Shown here piece after piece: positions 28,305 through 36,455 of a stretch of DNA of 44,092 nucleotides. The notes under the pieces are model-generated. The model was not told the origin of the DNA and made no database searches. It worked only from the letters and a program-made list of their open reading frames with translations. Origin of the DNA: a virus; the IMG/VR virus record IMGVR_UViG_3300043772_002937, positions 1-44,092 of that record; one strand, given 5' to 3'. Numbering within the stretch: position 1 is the stretch's first letter; each line of letters begins with the position of its first letter. Made by a program: the position numbers and the translations under genes.

Positions 28305-29507
28305 ATGGCTTTACAACCTGTAACAGACGTATATCAATTTTCAGAAACTAATAAATCTAGTGTTTATAGTATGGGTCTTGGACCTGAAATAACATGGTAC
28401 AAATTACCTGCTTATAATGACGCTGGATTCACATCAAGTGGATTAGCTCATATTTGGGGTTATTTAGGAGCATATAACCAAGCTAGTATAAACATGATGA
28501 ATTTGCCACAAGCTCAAGGTGGTTTTATTGGTACCGCTTTAGAAAGACTAAGTGGAGCTTTTGAAAACACTGGTGCTGTAGCATTCTCAATAACTAGTGA
28601 TAATTATAGAGTTTCTATTGATGGAACTAACATAGCTTTATTAATTCCGTTAGATATGAATTATAGCGGTGTAACTTTTGGTATGTCGGCAACAACATTA
28701 TTTAGTTCTTACATTTATAACCCAGGAATTTTAGATAAAAACACTAGTTCTTTATGTTCACCTTCTGAAGCTGATTCTTATAGAAGTGAACCTTCACAAA
28801 GATACACTGCTGAATTAGGTATTGGTTACGAATACGTACCAGGTACAAACCCAAATACATCAAGTGATTACCCTTATTTTGATAGTGGTATAACTTATTT
28901 AGTAGCCGATTCTATTTATAAAACTTTTACAGGAGCAACTGGTTCTAGTATAAGTTGGGGATATGGTTACAACGTTGCTAACAAATATCAAAATGGAGCA
29001 CCACTTATAACTTTTGACCCTAGTAACCCTAATCCAAATGGATTTACTGGAACTGGTGGTTACGATATAATAACTGGAGCTTTCTTTAATAATTTTGGTT
29101 TTGGTATTATATGGGACCCAAATTTAGTGGGAGCTTTTAATTGGAGTGCTTCTACAGGTAACTTTAATTCAACATCTGGAGCAACATTTTCTTCTGGTGA
29201 TACAATATTTAACGCAGCTGACCTTGATTTCGCCGAAAAAGTAAGAGTTAAAATTGTTATGGATGCAATGCAATTTAATCAATCAGCTAACCCTTCTTAT
29301 ATAGGTTTAGGTAACGAAGATTGTGGTACTGCTTTCACTACATTAACTTTACATGACGAAGTAGGGAATTGTGTGGCCATAGTAAGACCCGATGAAGCTG
29401 TAGTTAAAACCGAAGGCCAATACAAAATTTTTGATTTAGACCTACCAATATCTGGTGATATAACAGATAGTTTAGCTGATACAAGAGGTTTACTTTACAA
29501 TCCATAA
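28305..29507 (+). CDS. Distal tail protein, possible fibre tip (400 aa)
   Basis: A 400-aa protein rich in Gly, Ser, Thr and aromatic residues (SWGYGYNVANKYQNG, FNNFGFGIIWDPN), a composition typical of exposed beta-structured fibre or capsid-surface proteins. No catalytic motif is seen. It is the last gene of the tail module, the position where many phages place the host-specificity protein or its partner, but that role is inference. The stop is followed by an AT-rich region with alternative hairpins. Confidence 0.5.
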   Translation: MALQPVTDVYQFSETNKSSVYSMGLGPEITWYKLPAYNDAGFTSSGLAHIWGYLGAYNQASINMMNLPQAQGGFIGTALERLSGAFENTGAVAFSITSDNYRVSIDGTNIALLIPLDMNYSGVTFGMSATTLFSSYIYNPGILDKNTSSLCSPSEADSYRSEPSQRYTAELGIGYEYVPGTNPNTSSDYPYFDSGITYLVADSIYKTFTGATGSSISWGYGYNVANKYQNGAPLITFDPSNPNPNGFTGTGGYDIITGAFFNNFGFGIIWDPNLVGAFNWSASTGNFNSTSGATFSSGDTIFNAADLDFAEKVRVKIVMDAMQFNQSANPSYIGLGNEDCGTAFTTLTLHDEVGNCVAIVRPDEAVVKTEGQYKIFDLDLPISGDITDSLADTRGLLYNP

Positions 29508-29563
29508 GTTATTATTATTAAATAACTTTAATTTATTAATATTATTATTACAATTAAAGTTAT
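29506..29563 (+). terminator. AT-rich alternative hairpins at the end of the tail module
   Basis: AAGTTATT (29506-29513) can pair with AATAACTT (29521-29528). The same middle segment extended, ATAACTTTAATT (29522-29533), can instead pair with AATTAAAGTTAT (29552-29563) in a 12-bp stem. The two structures exclude each other. The stems have almost no GC and no clean U-tract, so this may be a weak terminator, an mRNA 3'-end stabiliser or chance in AT-rich DNA. Confidence 0.35.
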
Positions 29564-29573
29564 ATAGATTATT

Positions 29574-30200
29574 ATGGATAAAAAACGCATACTTGGCCTC
29601 GACATCTCAACCAAAACAATTGGTATGGCTTTATTTGAGGAGGACGGTAAATTATTGGAGTTAACCCACATTACACCAAAAATTAAACCACAACCTGAAA
29701 ATAAATTAGAAGAACTCTTCAAAAAAGTTGATGCTTTTGAAAAACTTTTAACAAGGTATATGGACCTTGAAATTGAAAAAGTAGTTATTGAAGAACCCCT
29801 TCTTAATTCTAATAATGTTTACACTGTAGGTACACTACTTAGATTCAACGGAATGATTTCAAAAGTTGTCGATGATGTTTTAAATGTTGTGCCCGAATTT
29901 ATTACTTCTTACGATTCTAGAGCTTATGCTTACCCTGAATTAATGGCAATCAGAACTCACGACAAAAAGGGGGAGGCTTACAAAGAAAAAGATTTAAAAA
30001 ATAAAAAACCAGTTCTTTTTGGTGCATACCCTTGGGATATTGATAAAAAACAAATTATTTGGGACAAGGTTGCTGACCGTGAACCACATATTGTTTGGGA
30101 ATACGACAAGAATATGAAACTCAAAAAAGAGAATTTTGATATGACCGATGCTTATACCTGTGTTTTAGGACATATGCATAAAAAAGGTATTTGGAAATAA
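29574..30200 (+). CDS. RuvC-like Holliday junction resolvase (RNase H fold)
   Basis: A 208-aa protein with the acidic residues of a RuvC-type nuclease: D10 in ILGLDIS, E73/E74 in VVIEEPL and D189/D192 in FDMTDAYTCVLG. The first strand ILGLDISTKTIGMAL is typical of this fold. It would resolve branched replication and recombination intermediates before packaging, the job done by endonuclease VII in T4. It is slightly longer than bacterial RuvC (about 170 aa), with an insertion around 120-165. It starts a new group of genes after the tail module, and the glycosyltransferase follows after 1 bp. Confidence 0.82.
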   Translation: MDKKRILGLDISTKTIGMALFEEDGKLLELTHITPKIKPQPENKLEELFKKVDAFEKLLTRYMDLEIEKVVIEEPLLNSNNVYTVGTLLRFNGMISKVVDDVLNVVPEFITSYDSRAYAYPELMAIRTHDKKGEAYKEKDLKNKKPVLFGAYPWDIDKKQIIWDKVADREPHIVWEYDKNMKLKKENFDMTDAYTCVLGHMHKKGIWK

Positions 30201-30201
30201 A

Positions 30202-30900
30202 ATGGAAGGTGTATCAATAATTATACCTACACATGGAATACCAGAGTATTTGAAAGAGTGTATAAATTCTATTCGAAACCAAAAAATTGATTTTAATTAT
30301 GAAATACTTTTAGGTGTTGATAATTGTAAAGAAACTTTAAAAAGTATTGAAGATGATAAAGATTTTTATAAAGAAATTCGTCTTTATTATTTTAGAGAAA
30401 ATGTTGGGCCATTTATAATTAAAAACACATTAATAGATTTAACCACTTACGATAATATTTTATTTTTTGATAGTGACGACATAATGGTTAATACCATGTT
30501 ATCTGATTTTTTTAACCATGTTAAAGAAGTTGATTTAATTAGATTTAATTATTTAAATTTTAAAAAAAATGTGGAACAATCTAAACCTTTAACAGCTTGG
30601 GGTGTTTTTGGTGTTAAAAAATCGGTTTTTGATAGGTTTACTTGTTTTGAACCTTGGAAATGTGCCGCAGATTCAGAATTTATTGAAAGAGTAACTTTTC
30701 ACAAAATCACAACCAAAACAGTAGAAGGGGTGTCATTTCATCGTAGATTACATGATAAAAATTTAACACTAAAACCAGACACCAATATGAAATCTAAACT
30801 ACGAGAAGAATATAAAAATCAAATTCAACAAAAAGTATGGACAGGTAATTGGAACAACCCAAATAAAGTTGTAGCTCAATATAGAAAAATAAAATTATGA
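30202..30900 (+). CDS. Family-2 glycosyltransferase
   Basis: A 232-aa protein with a GT-A fold signature: N-terminal VSIIIPTHGIPEYLKECINS, and the metal and nucleotide-sugar motif ILFFDSDD with D90, D92 and D93. The C-terminal half keeps the expected FxPWKCAADSEF region (an acidic ED/DxE-type catalytic motif may be D-S-E at about 155-160). It is short but complete for a single-domain GT2. Possible acceptors are a virion protein, a host surface glycan or a modified base, and the sequence does not decide. It overlaps the next gene by 4 bp (ATGA), so it may act with the propeller protein. Confidence 0.8.
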   Translation: MEGVSIIIPTHGIPEYLKECINSIRNQKIDFNYEILLGVDNCKETLKSIEDDKDFYKEIRLYYFRENVGPFIIKNTLIDLTTYDNILFFDSDDIMVNTMLSDFFNHVKEVDLIRFNYLNFKKNVEQSKPLTAWGVFGVKKSVFDRFTCFEPWKCAADSEFIERVTFHKITTKTVEGVSFHRRLHDKNLTLKPDTNMKSKLREEYKNQIQQKVWTGNWNNPNKVVAQYRKIKL

Positions 30901-31751
30901 AATTCAAATTACCTGATTTTGATACAACTAATTTTCCTAAAGCTTATGTAGTTAATAGACTTAGAATTGCGACAGCTACAGACGTTCATTTTGTAAGTGA
31001 CACTAAAATTTTGGTGGCTTCTTTAGCTAACAAAAAAATTTATTTTATCGACATCACCAACGAAATAAAAATTATAGATGAAATTGATACACCTAATTAC
31101 CCTGATTTAATTGATTATAAAAACGGGGATATAATTACGGCAAACAACCCAATATTTAAATTAGGTGAAACACATGGATCAATTAGCTTATTTCAACTTA
31201 TAAACGATAAATTATTTTTTAAAAAAAACATAATTTTAGAAAACATAAAACCACATTCTTGTAATTTTTTAGATAAAGATAATGTTATTGTTTGTAACGT
31301 GGGGGACAATAAAACGGGTTGCTTAATTTTAAATTTAAATGAAGAAAAATATACCATCTTCAATAATTTTAAAAATTACCCTAAAGACACTTATATCACA
31401 GAAAATAATATATTATTAATAACTTCAGGTAAAGCATCACCTAATGTAAAAAATGAAAACATAAATTCTAATTTATATTTATACGATAAAAACTATTTAA
31501 AACTAGACGAAATAGAAATATTAGGACAAATAGATGGTATAACATTAAACGGTGAAAACGGTTTTATAACTTTACAAAACGAAGATGCAATAATTTATTT
31601 TAAATTATTAAATAATAAATTTGAAGTTATTAAAAAAATAAATGGTTTTGATTTTCCACACGGTATTTCATCTTTAAACGATAAAATCATTGTGACAAAC
31701 TATGGTGATAATTCCATAGATATTTTAAATATATCGGACTTAATTTACTAA
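30897..31751 (+). CDS. Beta-propeller protein (YVTN/NHL-like, 284 aa)
   Basis: The whole protein reads as repeated four-strand blades: DTKILVASLANKKIYFIDIT, GDIITANNP, NVIVCNVGDNKTGCLILNL and, last, DKIIVTNYGDNSIDILNISD. This matches a YVTN-like propeller of about six blades. There is no signal peptide. Its ATG overlaps the stop of the glycosyltransferase (ATGA), so the two are probably made together; a carrier, acceptor or substrate-presenting role is possible but unproven. Base composition here is especially AT-rich, as in the glycosyltransferase. Confidence 0.65.
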   Translation: MKFKLPDFDTTNFPKAYVVNRLRIATATDVHFVSDTKILVASLANKKIYFIDITNEIKIIDEIDTPNYPDLIDYKNGDIITANNPIFKLGETHGSISLFQLINDKLFFKKNIILENIKPHSCNFLDKDNVIVCNVGDNKTGCLILNLNEEKYTIFNNFKNYPKDTYITENNILLITSGKASPNVKNENINSNLYLYDKNYLKLDEIEILGQIDGITLNGENGFITLQNEDAIIYFKLLNNKFEVIKKINGFDFPHGISSLNDKIIVTNYGDNSIDILNISDLIY

Positions 31752-31782
31752 GTCATTAATTTTTATTATATTTTCCCATATC

Positions 31783-32757
31783 ATGGGACAAATAGAGAAT
31801 TCCTTATTATTAGATATTGTAATTGAGATTTTAGGTAATCCTAGAAAAGAAAATCTGACCAAAAGTCAGTATTCGTTTGACTGCCCAGTTTGTTCTGCTG
31901 AAAAAGATATGCCTGAAGGTGACGGTAAAGGTAACTTTGAGGTTAATCTATCCAAAGGTGTTTACCATTGTTGGAGTTGTGGCGGGACACATAATACTCA
32001 TGGTTCTATTGGTAAGTTAATAACCAAGTTTGGACGTAAAGACCACAAGAAAAAACTTAAACAATTAGGTATCCAATTAAGTGAAGTTAAATCAACTCAC
32101 AAGGTAATCCAAGAAGTTAGAGAAATACACTTACCTGAAGAATATATCCCATTTGAAGGAACCAACCCAAACAGTTTACCTTATAAAGAAGCTTGGAATT
32201 ATTTAACCAAAGAAAGAAATTTAAAACCAGATGTTATTTATAAACACAAAATGGGTTATACAACTGACGGTGAATATGCCTACAGAATTATTGTCCCATC
32301 TTACGATAAAGATGGTAAATTAAATTATTTCACGGGTCGTGCTTGGTCACCAAGAAAAAAACCAAAATATAAAAATCCCGATTTACCAAGAGAAGAAGTT
32401 ATTTTTAATGAACAATTAATTAATTGGGACTCAACCATATATATTGTTGAGGGACCTTTTGACCATATAGTTGTTTATAATTCGATTCCGATGTTAGGGA
32501 AAGAATTACATTCAAAGTTATACGATTCTTTGATGAAGAATGCCAATAGTTGGGTTGTGGTTTTATTAGATGATGATGCATGGGATAGAGCAAAACAAAT
32601 TTATTCACAGTTAAATGTTGGTAGATTATATGGTAAAGTTAAAATAATTAAAATGAAAGATGGTTATGATATTTCACAAGTTAACGAAGAGTTTGATAGA
32701 GAAGGTGTTGTGGAAGTTTTAAGAGGTTCGTTTAAATTAAAAGAAAGTTCAATATAA
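31783..32757 (+). CDS. DNA primase (CHC2 zinc finger plus Toprim)
   Basis: A 324-aa primase that would make RNA primers for lagging-strand synthesis with the helicase encoded at 127. The N-terminal zinc-binding part is FDCPVCSAE (C34, C37) with YHCWSC (H62, C63, C66). The Toprim part has IYIVEGPFD (E about 221) and VVVLLDDDAWDRA (acidic cluster about 262-266). The length matches T4 gp61-size primases, shorter than bacterial DnaG. The gap before it holds TATATTTT, one base off the host -7 element, but no clear -33. The stop is followed 1 bp later by the next ATG. Confidence 0.87.
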   Translation: MGQIENSLLLDIVIEILGNPRKENLTKSQYSFDCPVCSAEKDMPEGDGKGNFEVNLSKGVYHCWSCGGTHNTHGSIGKLITKFGRKDHKKKLKQLGIQLSEVKSTHKVIQEVREIHLPEEYIPFEGTNPNSLPYKEAWNYLTKERNLKPDVIYKHKMGYTTDGEYAYRIIVPSYDKDGKLNYFTGRAWSPRKKPKYKNPDLPREEVIFNEQLINWDSTIYIVEGPFDHIVVYNSIPMLGKELHSKLYDSLMKNANSWVVVLLDDDAWDRAKQIYSQLNVGRLYGKVKIIKMKDGYDISQVNEEFDREGVVEVLRGSFKLKESSI

Positions 32758-32758
32758 T

Positions 32759-32965
32759 ATGGGATTTAATAAGAGATATATTAATGAAGAAAAAATAAAA
32801 ACCATAATTAAAAATGAAGGTTTATCATATCTTATAGATTTTATTAAAAAACCTGATGCATTAATAATTGAGGATGACTTTTCAAAAAAAGTTTGTAACA
32901 TTATTAAAGAAGATGAAAAAATAGCTTTTGTCAGATTATTAGAAATGGGGGTATATGGCGAGTAA
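32759..32965 (+). CDS. Unknown small protein between primase and exonuclease (68 aa)
   Basis: A 68-aa helical, charged protein (KIKTIIKNEGLSYLIDFIKK), without recognised family or membrane segment. It starts 1 bp after the primase stop and overlaps the exonuclease start by 11 bp, so it is translated in the same unit. It may be a small partner of either enzyme (inference from position). Confidence 0.55.
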   Translation: MGFNKRYINEEKIKTIIKNEGLSYLIDFIKKPDALIIEDDFSKKVCNIIKEDEKIAFVRLLEMGVYGE

Positions 32966-33707
32966 AAGAAATAGTGTTGTTTATTTAGAACCTGTTGAAC
33001 ACAAATACTATCACAAAGTAACAGGTGAATCTTTTAAATCGGTAACAACCGTTTTAGGTATGTTGGAACCTGAGTTTAATTCTGAACAAATTGCTCTTGC
33101 AATTTCAATGCAAGACCCATCCAAGAAAAAAGAACAATACCAAAACATGTCACAAGAAGAAATTCTTGCAGAGTGGAAACGTATTAATGATGAGGCAAAT
33201 GAATATGGTACTGAAATCCACGAAATAATGGAACGTTATCTTTTAGCTAATAAAATTTATATACCTAAAAACGATTATGAGAGAAATTTAATATCCAAGT
33301 TCCAAGAAATAGATCCAATGACTAAAGGTACAATATACCCTGAGACCATATTATTTTCGGAAAAACATAAATTGGCCGGAACTGCTGATATTATTGAGGA
33401 TTGTGGTGACTACTTTAATGTTTGGGATTGGAAGACCAATAAAAAATTCAAATTTATATCTGAATATGACCACTGGTTAAACCCACCTGTTTCACACCTT
33501 TCAGACTGTCAATATAATGTTTATGCTTTACAATTATCAATCTACTCTTATATGTTCCAAATGGAAACCAAAAAAAAAGTTGGTAGATTAGGTATCTTTT
33601 ATTATGATAAAGAAGAAGGATTTAAATTAATACCATTACCTTATATGGGTTTAGAGGCGAAGGCTATTTTGGACCATTGGGTTAAAATAAATAAAAACAA
33701 AAAATAA
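32955..33707 (+). CDS. PD-(D/E)XK exonuclease, RecB/Cas4-like
   Basis: A 250-aa nuclease-fold protein. Key elements are the helix GTEIHEIMERY (H89, E90), E130 in YPETILF, D145 in AGTADIIED, the DWK triad D158-K160 in VWDWKTNKK, and QLSIYSYM (Q193, Y197) matching the QxxxY motif of RecB-family nucleases. It probably processes DNA ends during recombination or degrades host DNA. It is next to primase and thioredoxin and about 5 kb from the SbcCD pair. The start overlaps the preceding small gene by 11 bp. No iron-sulphur cysteine cluster of the Cas4 type is seen. Confidence 0.82.
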   Translation: MASKRNSVVYLEPVEHKYYHKVTGESFKSVTTVLGMLEPEFNSEQIALAISMQDPSKKKEQYQNMSQEEILAEWKRINDEANEYGTEIHEIMERYLLANKIYIPKNDYERNLISKFQEIDPMTKGTIYPETILFSEKHKLAGTADIIEDCGDYFNVWDWKTNKKFKFISEYDHWLNPPVSHLSDCQYNVYALQLSIYSYMFQMETKKKVGRLGIFYYDKEEGFKLIPLPYMGLEAKAILDHWVKINKNKK

Positions 33708-33712
33708 AAATT

Positions 33713-34021
33713 ATGCAACAATTTGATTTAGCAACTTACGAACAAAAAATTAATGAAGATAAATTAACTGTGGTTAAATATGCAGCTTCGTGGTGTGGTC
33801 CGTGTCGTACCTTAACTCCTATTATGGAAGACGTTATTAAAAACTATCCTGATATTAACGCAGGTGAAGTTGATATTGACCGTAATATGGTTTTAGCACA
33901 AAAAGACGGTATTCGAGGTGTACCAACAGTAGTATTTTACAAGAACGGTAAACTTTTAGATAAAATGGTTGGTTTGTCACCAGCTCAGGTTTATCAAGCC
34001 AAAATTGATTCTTTAAAGTAA
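33713..34021 (+). CDS. Thioredoxin
   Basis: A 102-aa single-domain thioredoxin with the classic WCGPC active site at 27-31 and the conserved GVPTVVFY cis-proline segment. It would re-reduce the C-terminal cysteine pair (C611/C616) of the class II reductase at 1554, so the phage carries both the enzyme and its electron donor. Length is normal. It follows the exonuclease by 5 bp. Confidence 0.92.
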   Translation: MQQFDLATYEQKINEDKLTVVKYAASWCGPCRTLTPIMEDVIKNYPDINAGEVDIDRNMVLAQKDGIRGVPTVVFYKNGKLLDKMVGLSPAQVYQAKIDSLK

Positions 34022-34037
34022 TTTTATTTTGTTTTTA

Positions 34038-34050
34038 GATATTTATTTTA
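34038..34050 (+). promoter_or_regulatory. GATATTTATTTTA motif (candidate phage promoter)
   Basis: A variant of the GATATTTATAA element lies in the 41-bp gap before the membrane-protein gene, 12 bp before its ATG. It shares nine leading bases with the copies at 3587, 24622 and 42858. Confidence 0.35.
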
Positions 34051-34062
34051 AAACATAATATC

Positions 34063-34551
34063 ATGAAAAAAAGAGATAAAATAAAAAATTATGAACAAGC
34101 AAACTTAATGCTTGAACAATCTTATTTAAAATCTAAAGGGTTAATTAATGAGGTGGACCAAAAAATTGAAAAAGCTGCCGAACAAATAGCTAACAATCCA
34201 AAAGTTCAATCAGAATTAGAAGAAAAATTAAAAAATCTTTCACCGGAACAGATTGAAAAATTAGAAATGGATATACAAAAAGCTATAAATCAGTTAAAAG
34301 TTGAGTCAAAAAATCCAACTGATAATATGAGTTATATGGACTCAAAAAATAAAACTGAAATTACAAAAGAAAAAGTTGCTGACACTTTAGAAAGTGTGGC
34401 AAGTGCTGGAGCAAGTACTTTATTAGTACCAATCATACCTGTAGCTATTGGATCGGCAATAGGTAGTGTTGCAGCAGGATTTGGTGTGTTTATTTTAGGG
34501 ATAACAGCTCTATACGGTTTAGCCAAGGCGATTAAAAAAATCAGTTCTTAA
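34063..34551 (+). CDS. Membrane protein with N-terminal coiled coil (162 aa)
   Basis: Residues 1-85 are charged and helical with coiled-coil character (VDQKIEKAAEQIANNPKVQS then ELEEKLKNLSPEQIEKLEMD). Residues about 118-153 form a long Gly/Ala-rich hydrophobic stretch (LLVPIIPVAIGSAIGSVAAG then FGVFILGITALYG) that could be one long or two short membrane helices. It ends in a basic KAIKKISS. No signal peptide is seen. It may be an inner-membrane phage protein, such as a lysis- or takeover-related factor, but there is no specific family evidence. Its end overlaps the opposing gene by 11 bp. Confidence 0.6.
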   Translation: MKKRDKIKNYEQANLMLEQSYLKSKGLINEVDQKIEKAAEQIANNPKVQSELEEKLKNLSPEQIEKLEMDIQKAINQLKVESKNPTDNMSYMDSKNKTEITKEKVADTLESVASAGASTLLVPIIPVAIGSAIGSVAAGFGVFILGITALYGLAKAIKKISS

Positions 34552-35098
34552 CACGAAACTCAATAGAAAGACGGTTAAAACCCATCCAACCTTTACGAAT
34601 TCTCCAACGATATTCAAGGTTAGATTGAGGAACAAAACCGTCTTCTAATTGAATACCGATATTAGACTGAGTAATTTTATCAAGAATATCCTGACCAATA
34701 TTTTTAACAATACCGTCAACAAACTGATTGTAATTTTCAATCGCTTTGTCCATATTACCAGACCCAAAAATTCTAGCTACCGCAGCAGCCCCTTCACGAG
34801 ACGCAACTTTAAAAATCGGTTCAGAGTAAAGAGTCCAATCTTTAAGTTTAGAGGTCTTATATTTCTTAAGTTCAACACGTTCACCTTTATCCGTAATAGC
34901 ATCATACTTATCAAAAACAGATTCAGAAGTAGGAACAAATTTGTCGGGATTAAAACCAACCGACGCAATCTTTTCAAAGTTGGTACGACCAACACCCGAC
35001 CAAGAAATTTTAGGTGATTTAGAAACACGAACCCACCCTTTAGACTGACACATAGTATTCTCAAACACTACCCCTGATTTATTTCTAGCTTGACCCAT
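34541..35098 (-). CDS. Unknown leftward gene, possible PD-(D/E)XK-type nuclease (185 aa)
   Basis: A 185-aa protein on the opposite strand to its neighbours, with its own host-type promoter at 35129-35160. The N-terminal half shows a pattern compatible with a PD-(D/E)XK core: E13 in GVVFENTM, D66 in KYDAIT and E76-L-K78 in VELKKYK, in the right order and spacing. A restriction-like or repair nuclease role is therefore possible, but the match is short and I do not recognise the family. Its 3' end overlaps the convergent membrane-protein gene by 11 bp. An opposite-strand open frame inside it is a shadow. Confidence 0.6.
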   Translation of the reverse strand: MGQARNKSGVVFENTMCQSKGWVRVSKSPKISWSGVGRTNFEKIASVGFNPDKFVPTSESVFDKYDAITDKGERVELKKYKTSKLKDWTLYSEPIFKVASREGAAAVARIFGSGNMDKAIENYNQFVDGIVKNIGQDILDKITQSNIGIQLEDGFVPQSNLEYRWRIRKGWMGFNRLSIEFRVKN

Positions 35099-35128
35099 TT
35101 ACTGATTCGGTTTTTTTGATTAACATTA

Positions 35129-35160
35129 CAAATATAACAATATTATTTAAATTGGCAAAA
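35129..35160 (-). promoter_or_regulatory. Bacteroidetes-type promoter for the leftward gene
   Basis: On the minus strand TTTTG (35160-35156), a 19-bp spacer and TATATTTG (35136-35129) match the Bacteroidetes primary-sigma consensus TTTG/TAnnTTTG exactly. The -7 element ends about 30 bp before the ATG at 35098. The -33 element overlaps the start of the divergent gene at 35160. Confidence 0.85.
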
Positions 35161-36308
35161 TGGCAGAAGTTTTTGATACAAAATTAACCCCCGAAGAAAC
35201 CTTAGAATTAACAAATAGACTAATGGGTTTCTATGAGAACTTGGAAACAATCCAAGATTATTTCCTTGAAAGAAAAAAAGAAAAGGTGGTTGATTTGGAC
35301 CATGATAAATACACAAAGTTAATGTTCAATGATTATTCGATTGAACCAAAAGATATGAACTTCGAAATCGAAATTATCGAAGGTAAATTGTTTAATCCAG
35401 CAACACAGATTATAACTTCATTACCGTTAGAATCTCAAATCGGTCGTCAAATTATGTTAGGTATTAAAGAAACTAATAGTAACAAATATATTGGGTTTAT
35501 CCGTTTAGCATCTCCTGTTTTATCTATTAAACCACGTAACGATTTGTTTGGTGAACTTAAAATCACAGCAAACGAAGTTAACAAGTATATGATTAACGGA
35601 GCCATTATTGTCCCTGTTCAACCATTTGGGTATAACTACTTGGGTGGTAAATTATTAGCTTTAATTTGTTGTTCACATGAGGCACGTCAAATGTTAAAAG
35701 ATAAGTATGGTGACCGTATTGATACTGTTTTTATGGAAACAACTTCTCTTTACGGTGACATCAAAGGTGTGAGTCAATATGACGGTTTAAAACCGTTTAT
35801 GAAGTACGGTAGTATGACGGAGTCTGATTTATTCTTATTTCCTAATGATGAGGTTTTTATGGGTATCAGAAATGTCTTAAGACCTTTATACGGTAAACCT
35901 GAATGGAATGGTTCTATGGTAGACCCAGGTCCATCTGGTCCTAAAATGAGAGAATTTAATAAAATGATTTCTATTCTTAAAAATCATTTGAAAGTTCAAA
36001 ACCCTGTTAAGTTTAAAGAATTCAGTGACTTCACTAAGTCCCACATGAAAGCTAAAACCAAGAAAAGATATTACTATTGCAACTATGGTTATGATAATGT
36101 CCCACAATACATTGCAAGTGATGGTAAAGTACCTTTGGTTAAACGTGATAATTGGGATAGATACCATGTTGAACATATGATTGAATGGTGGAAGAATAAG
36201 GCTCAATCACGTTATGAAAAGTTAAAAGAAGAAGGTAGATTAAGAAATGATTTGGAAATCTATACTCTAGAACGTATTGAATCAGGTAATGTTGATATGG
36301 TTAGATAA
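35160..36308 (+). CDS. DUF4338/DruA-like protein (382 aa)
   Basis: The central region follows the pattern I recall for the DUF4338/DruA family: IGFIRLASP (111-119), PVQPFGYNYLGGKLL (152-166, compare 'vrvpNLaShlL'), then KYGDRIDTVFMETTSLYGD (182-200) and a Y...G element (207-218, compare 'TFV...GT.Y.A.NW'). DruA is a core protein of the Druantia defence system, and its biochemical activity is not established. The layout also resembles GNAT-type acyltransferases. Here it heads a small rightward island with a P-loop NTPase and a Mom-like protein. The family call is by recollection and moderate. Its TAA overlaps the next ATG (TAATG). Confidence 0.5.
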   Translation: MAEVFDTKLTPEETLELTNRLMGFYENLETIQDYFLERKKEKVVDLDHDKYTKLMFNDYSIEPKDMNFEIEIIEGKLFNPATQIITSLPLESQIGRQIMLGIKETNSNKYIGFIRLASPVLSIKPRNDLFGELKITANEVNKYMINGAIIVPVQPFGYNYLGGKLLALICCSHEARQMLKDKYGDRIDTVFMETTSLYGDIKGVSQYDGLKPFMKYGSMTESDLFLFPNDEVFMGIRNVLRPLYGKPEWNGSMVDPGPSGPKMREFNKMISILKNHLKVQNPVKFKEFSDFTKSHMKAKTKKRYYYCNYGYDNVPQYIASDGKVPLVKRDNWDRYHVEHMIEWWKNKAQSRYEKLKEEGRLRNDLEIYTLERIESGNVDMVR

Positions 36309-36454
36309 TGAAGTTAATAATTAAAACAGAAGAAATTCACTTTGAGATAGAAAAAGAATATGAAGGTGATTCCAGCATCAGTGCACTTAAAGAATTAATT
36401 ACTAAGGTAGCAGACGAAACTATTAAAATAAAAAAAACCGAACACTTAACATAA
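36308..36454 (+). CDS. Small acidic protein of the modification island (48 aa)
   Basis: A 48-aa frame, MKLIIKTEEIHFEIEKEYEG continuing through SALKELITKVADETIKIKKT, starts at TAATG overlapping the previous stop and ends 1 bp before the next gene. It therefore fills the gap exactly and is very likely translated. It looks like a beta hairpin followed by a helix. No family recognised. Confidence 0.65.
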   Translation: MKLIIKTEEIHFEIEKEYEGDSSISALKELITKVADETIKIKKTEHLT

Positions 36455-36455
36455 A

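Noticed and set aside
34649-35017. A 122-aa plus-strand open frame opposite the leftward gene
   Set aside because: Its sequence is strongly biased (Asn, Arg, Phe, Ile runs) as expected for the complement of a real gene; the minus-strand frame has a proper promoter and normal composition.
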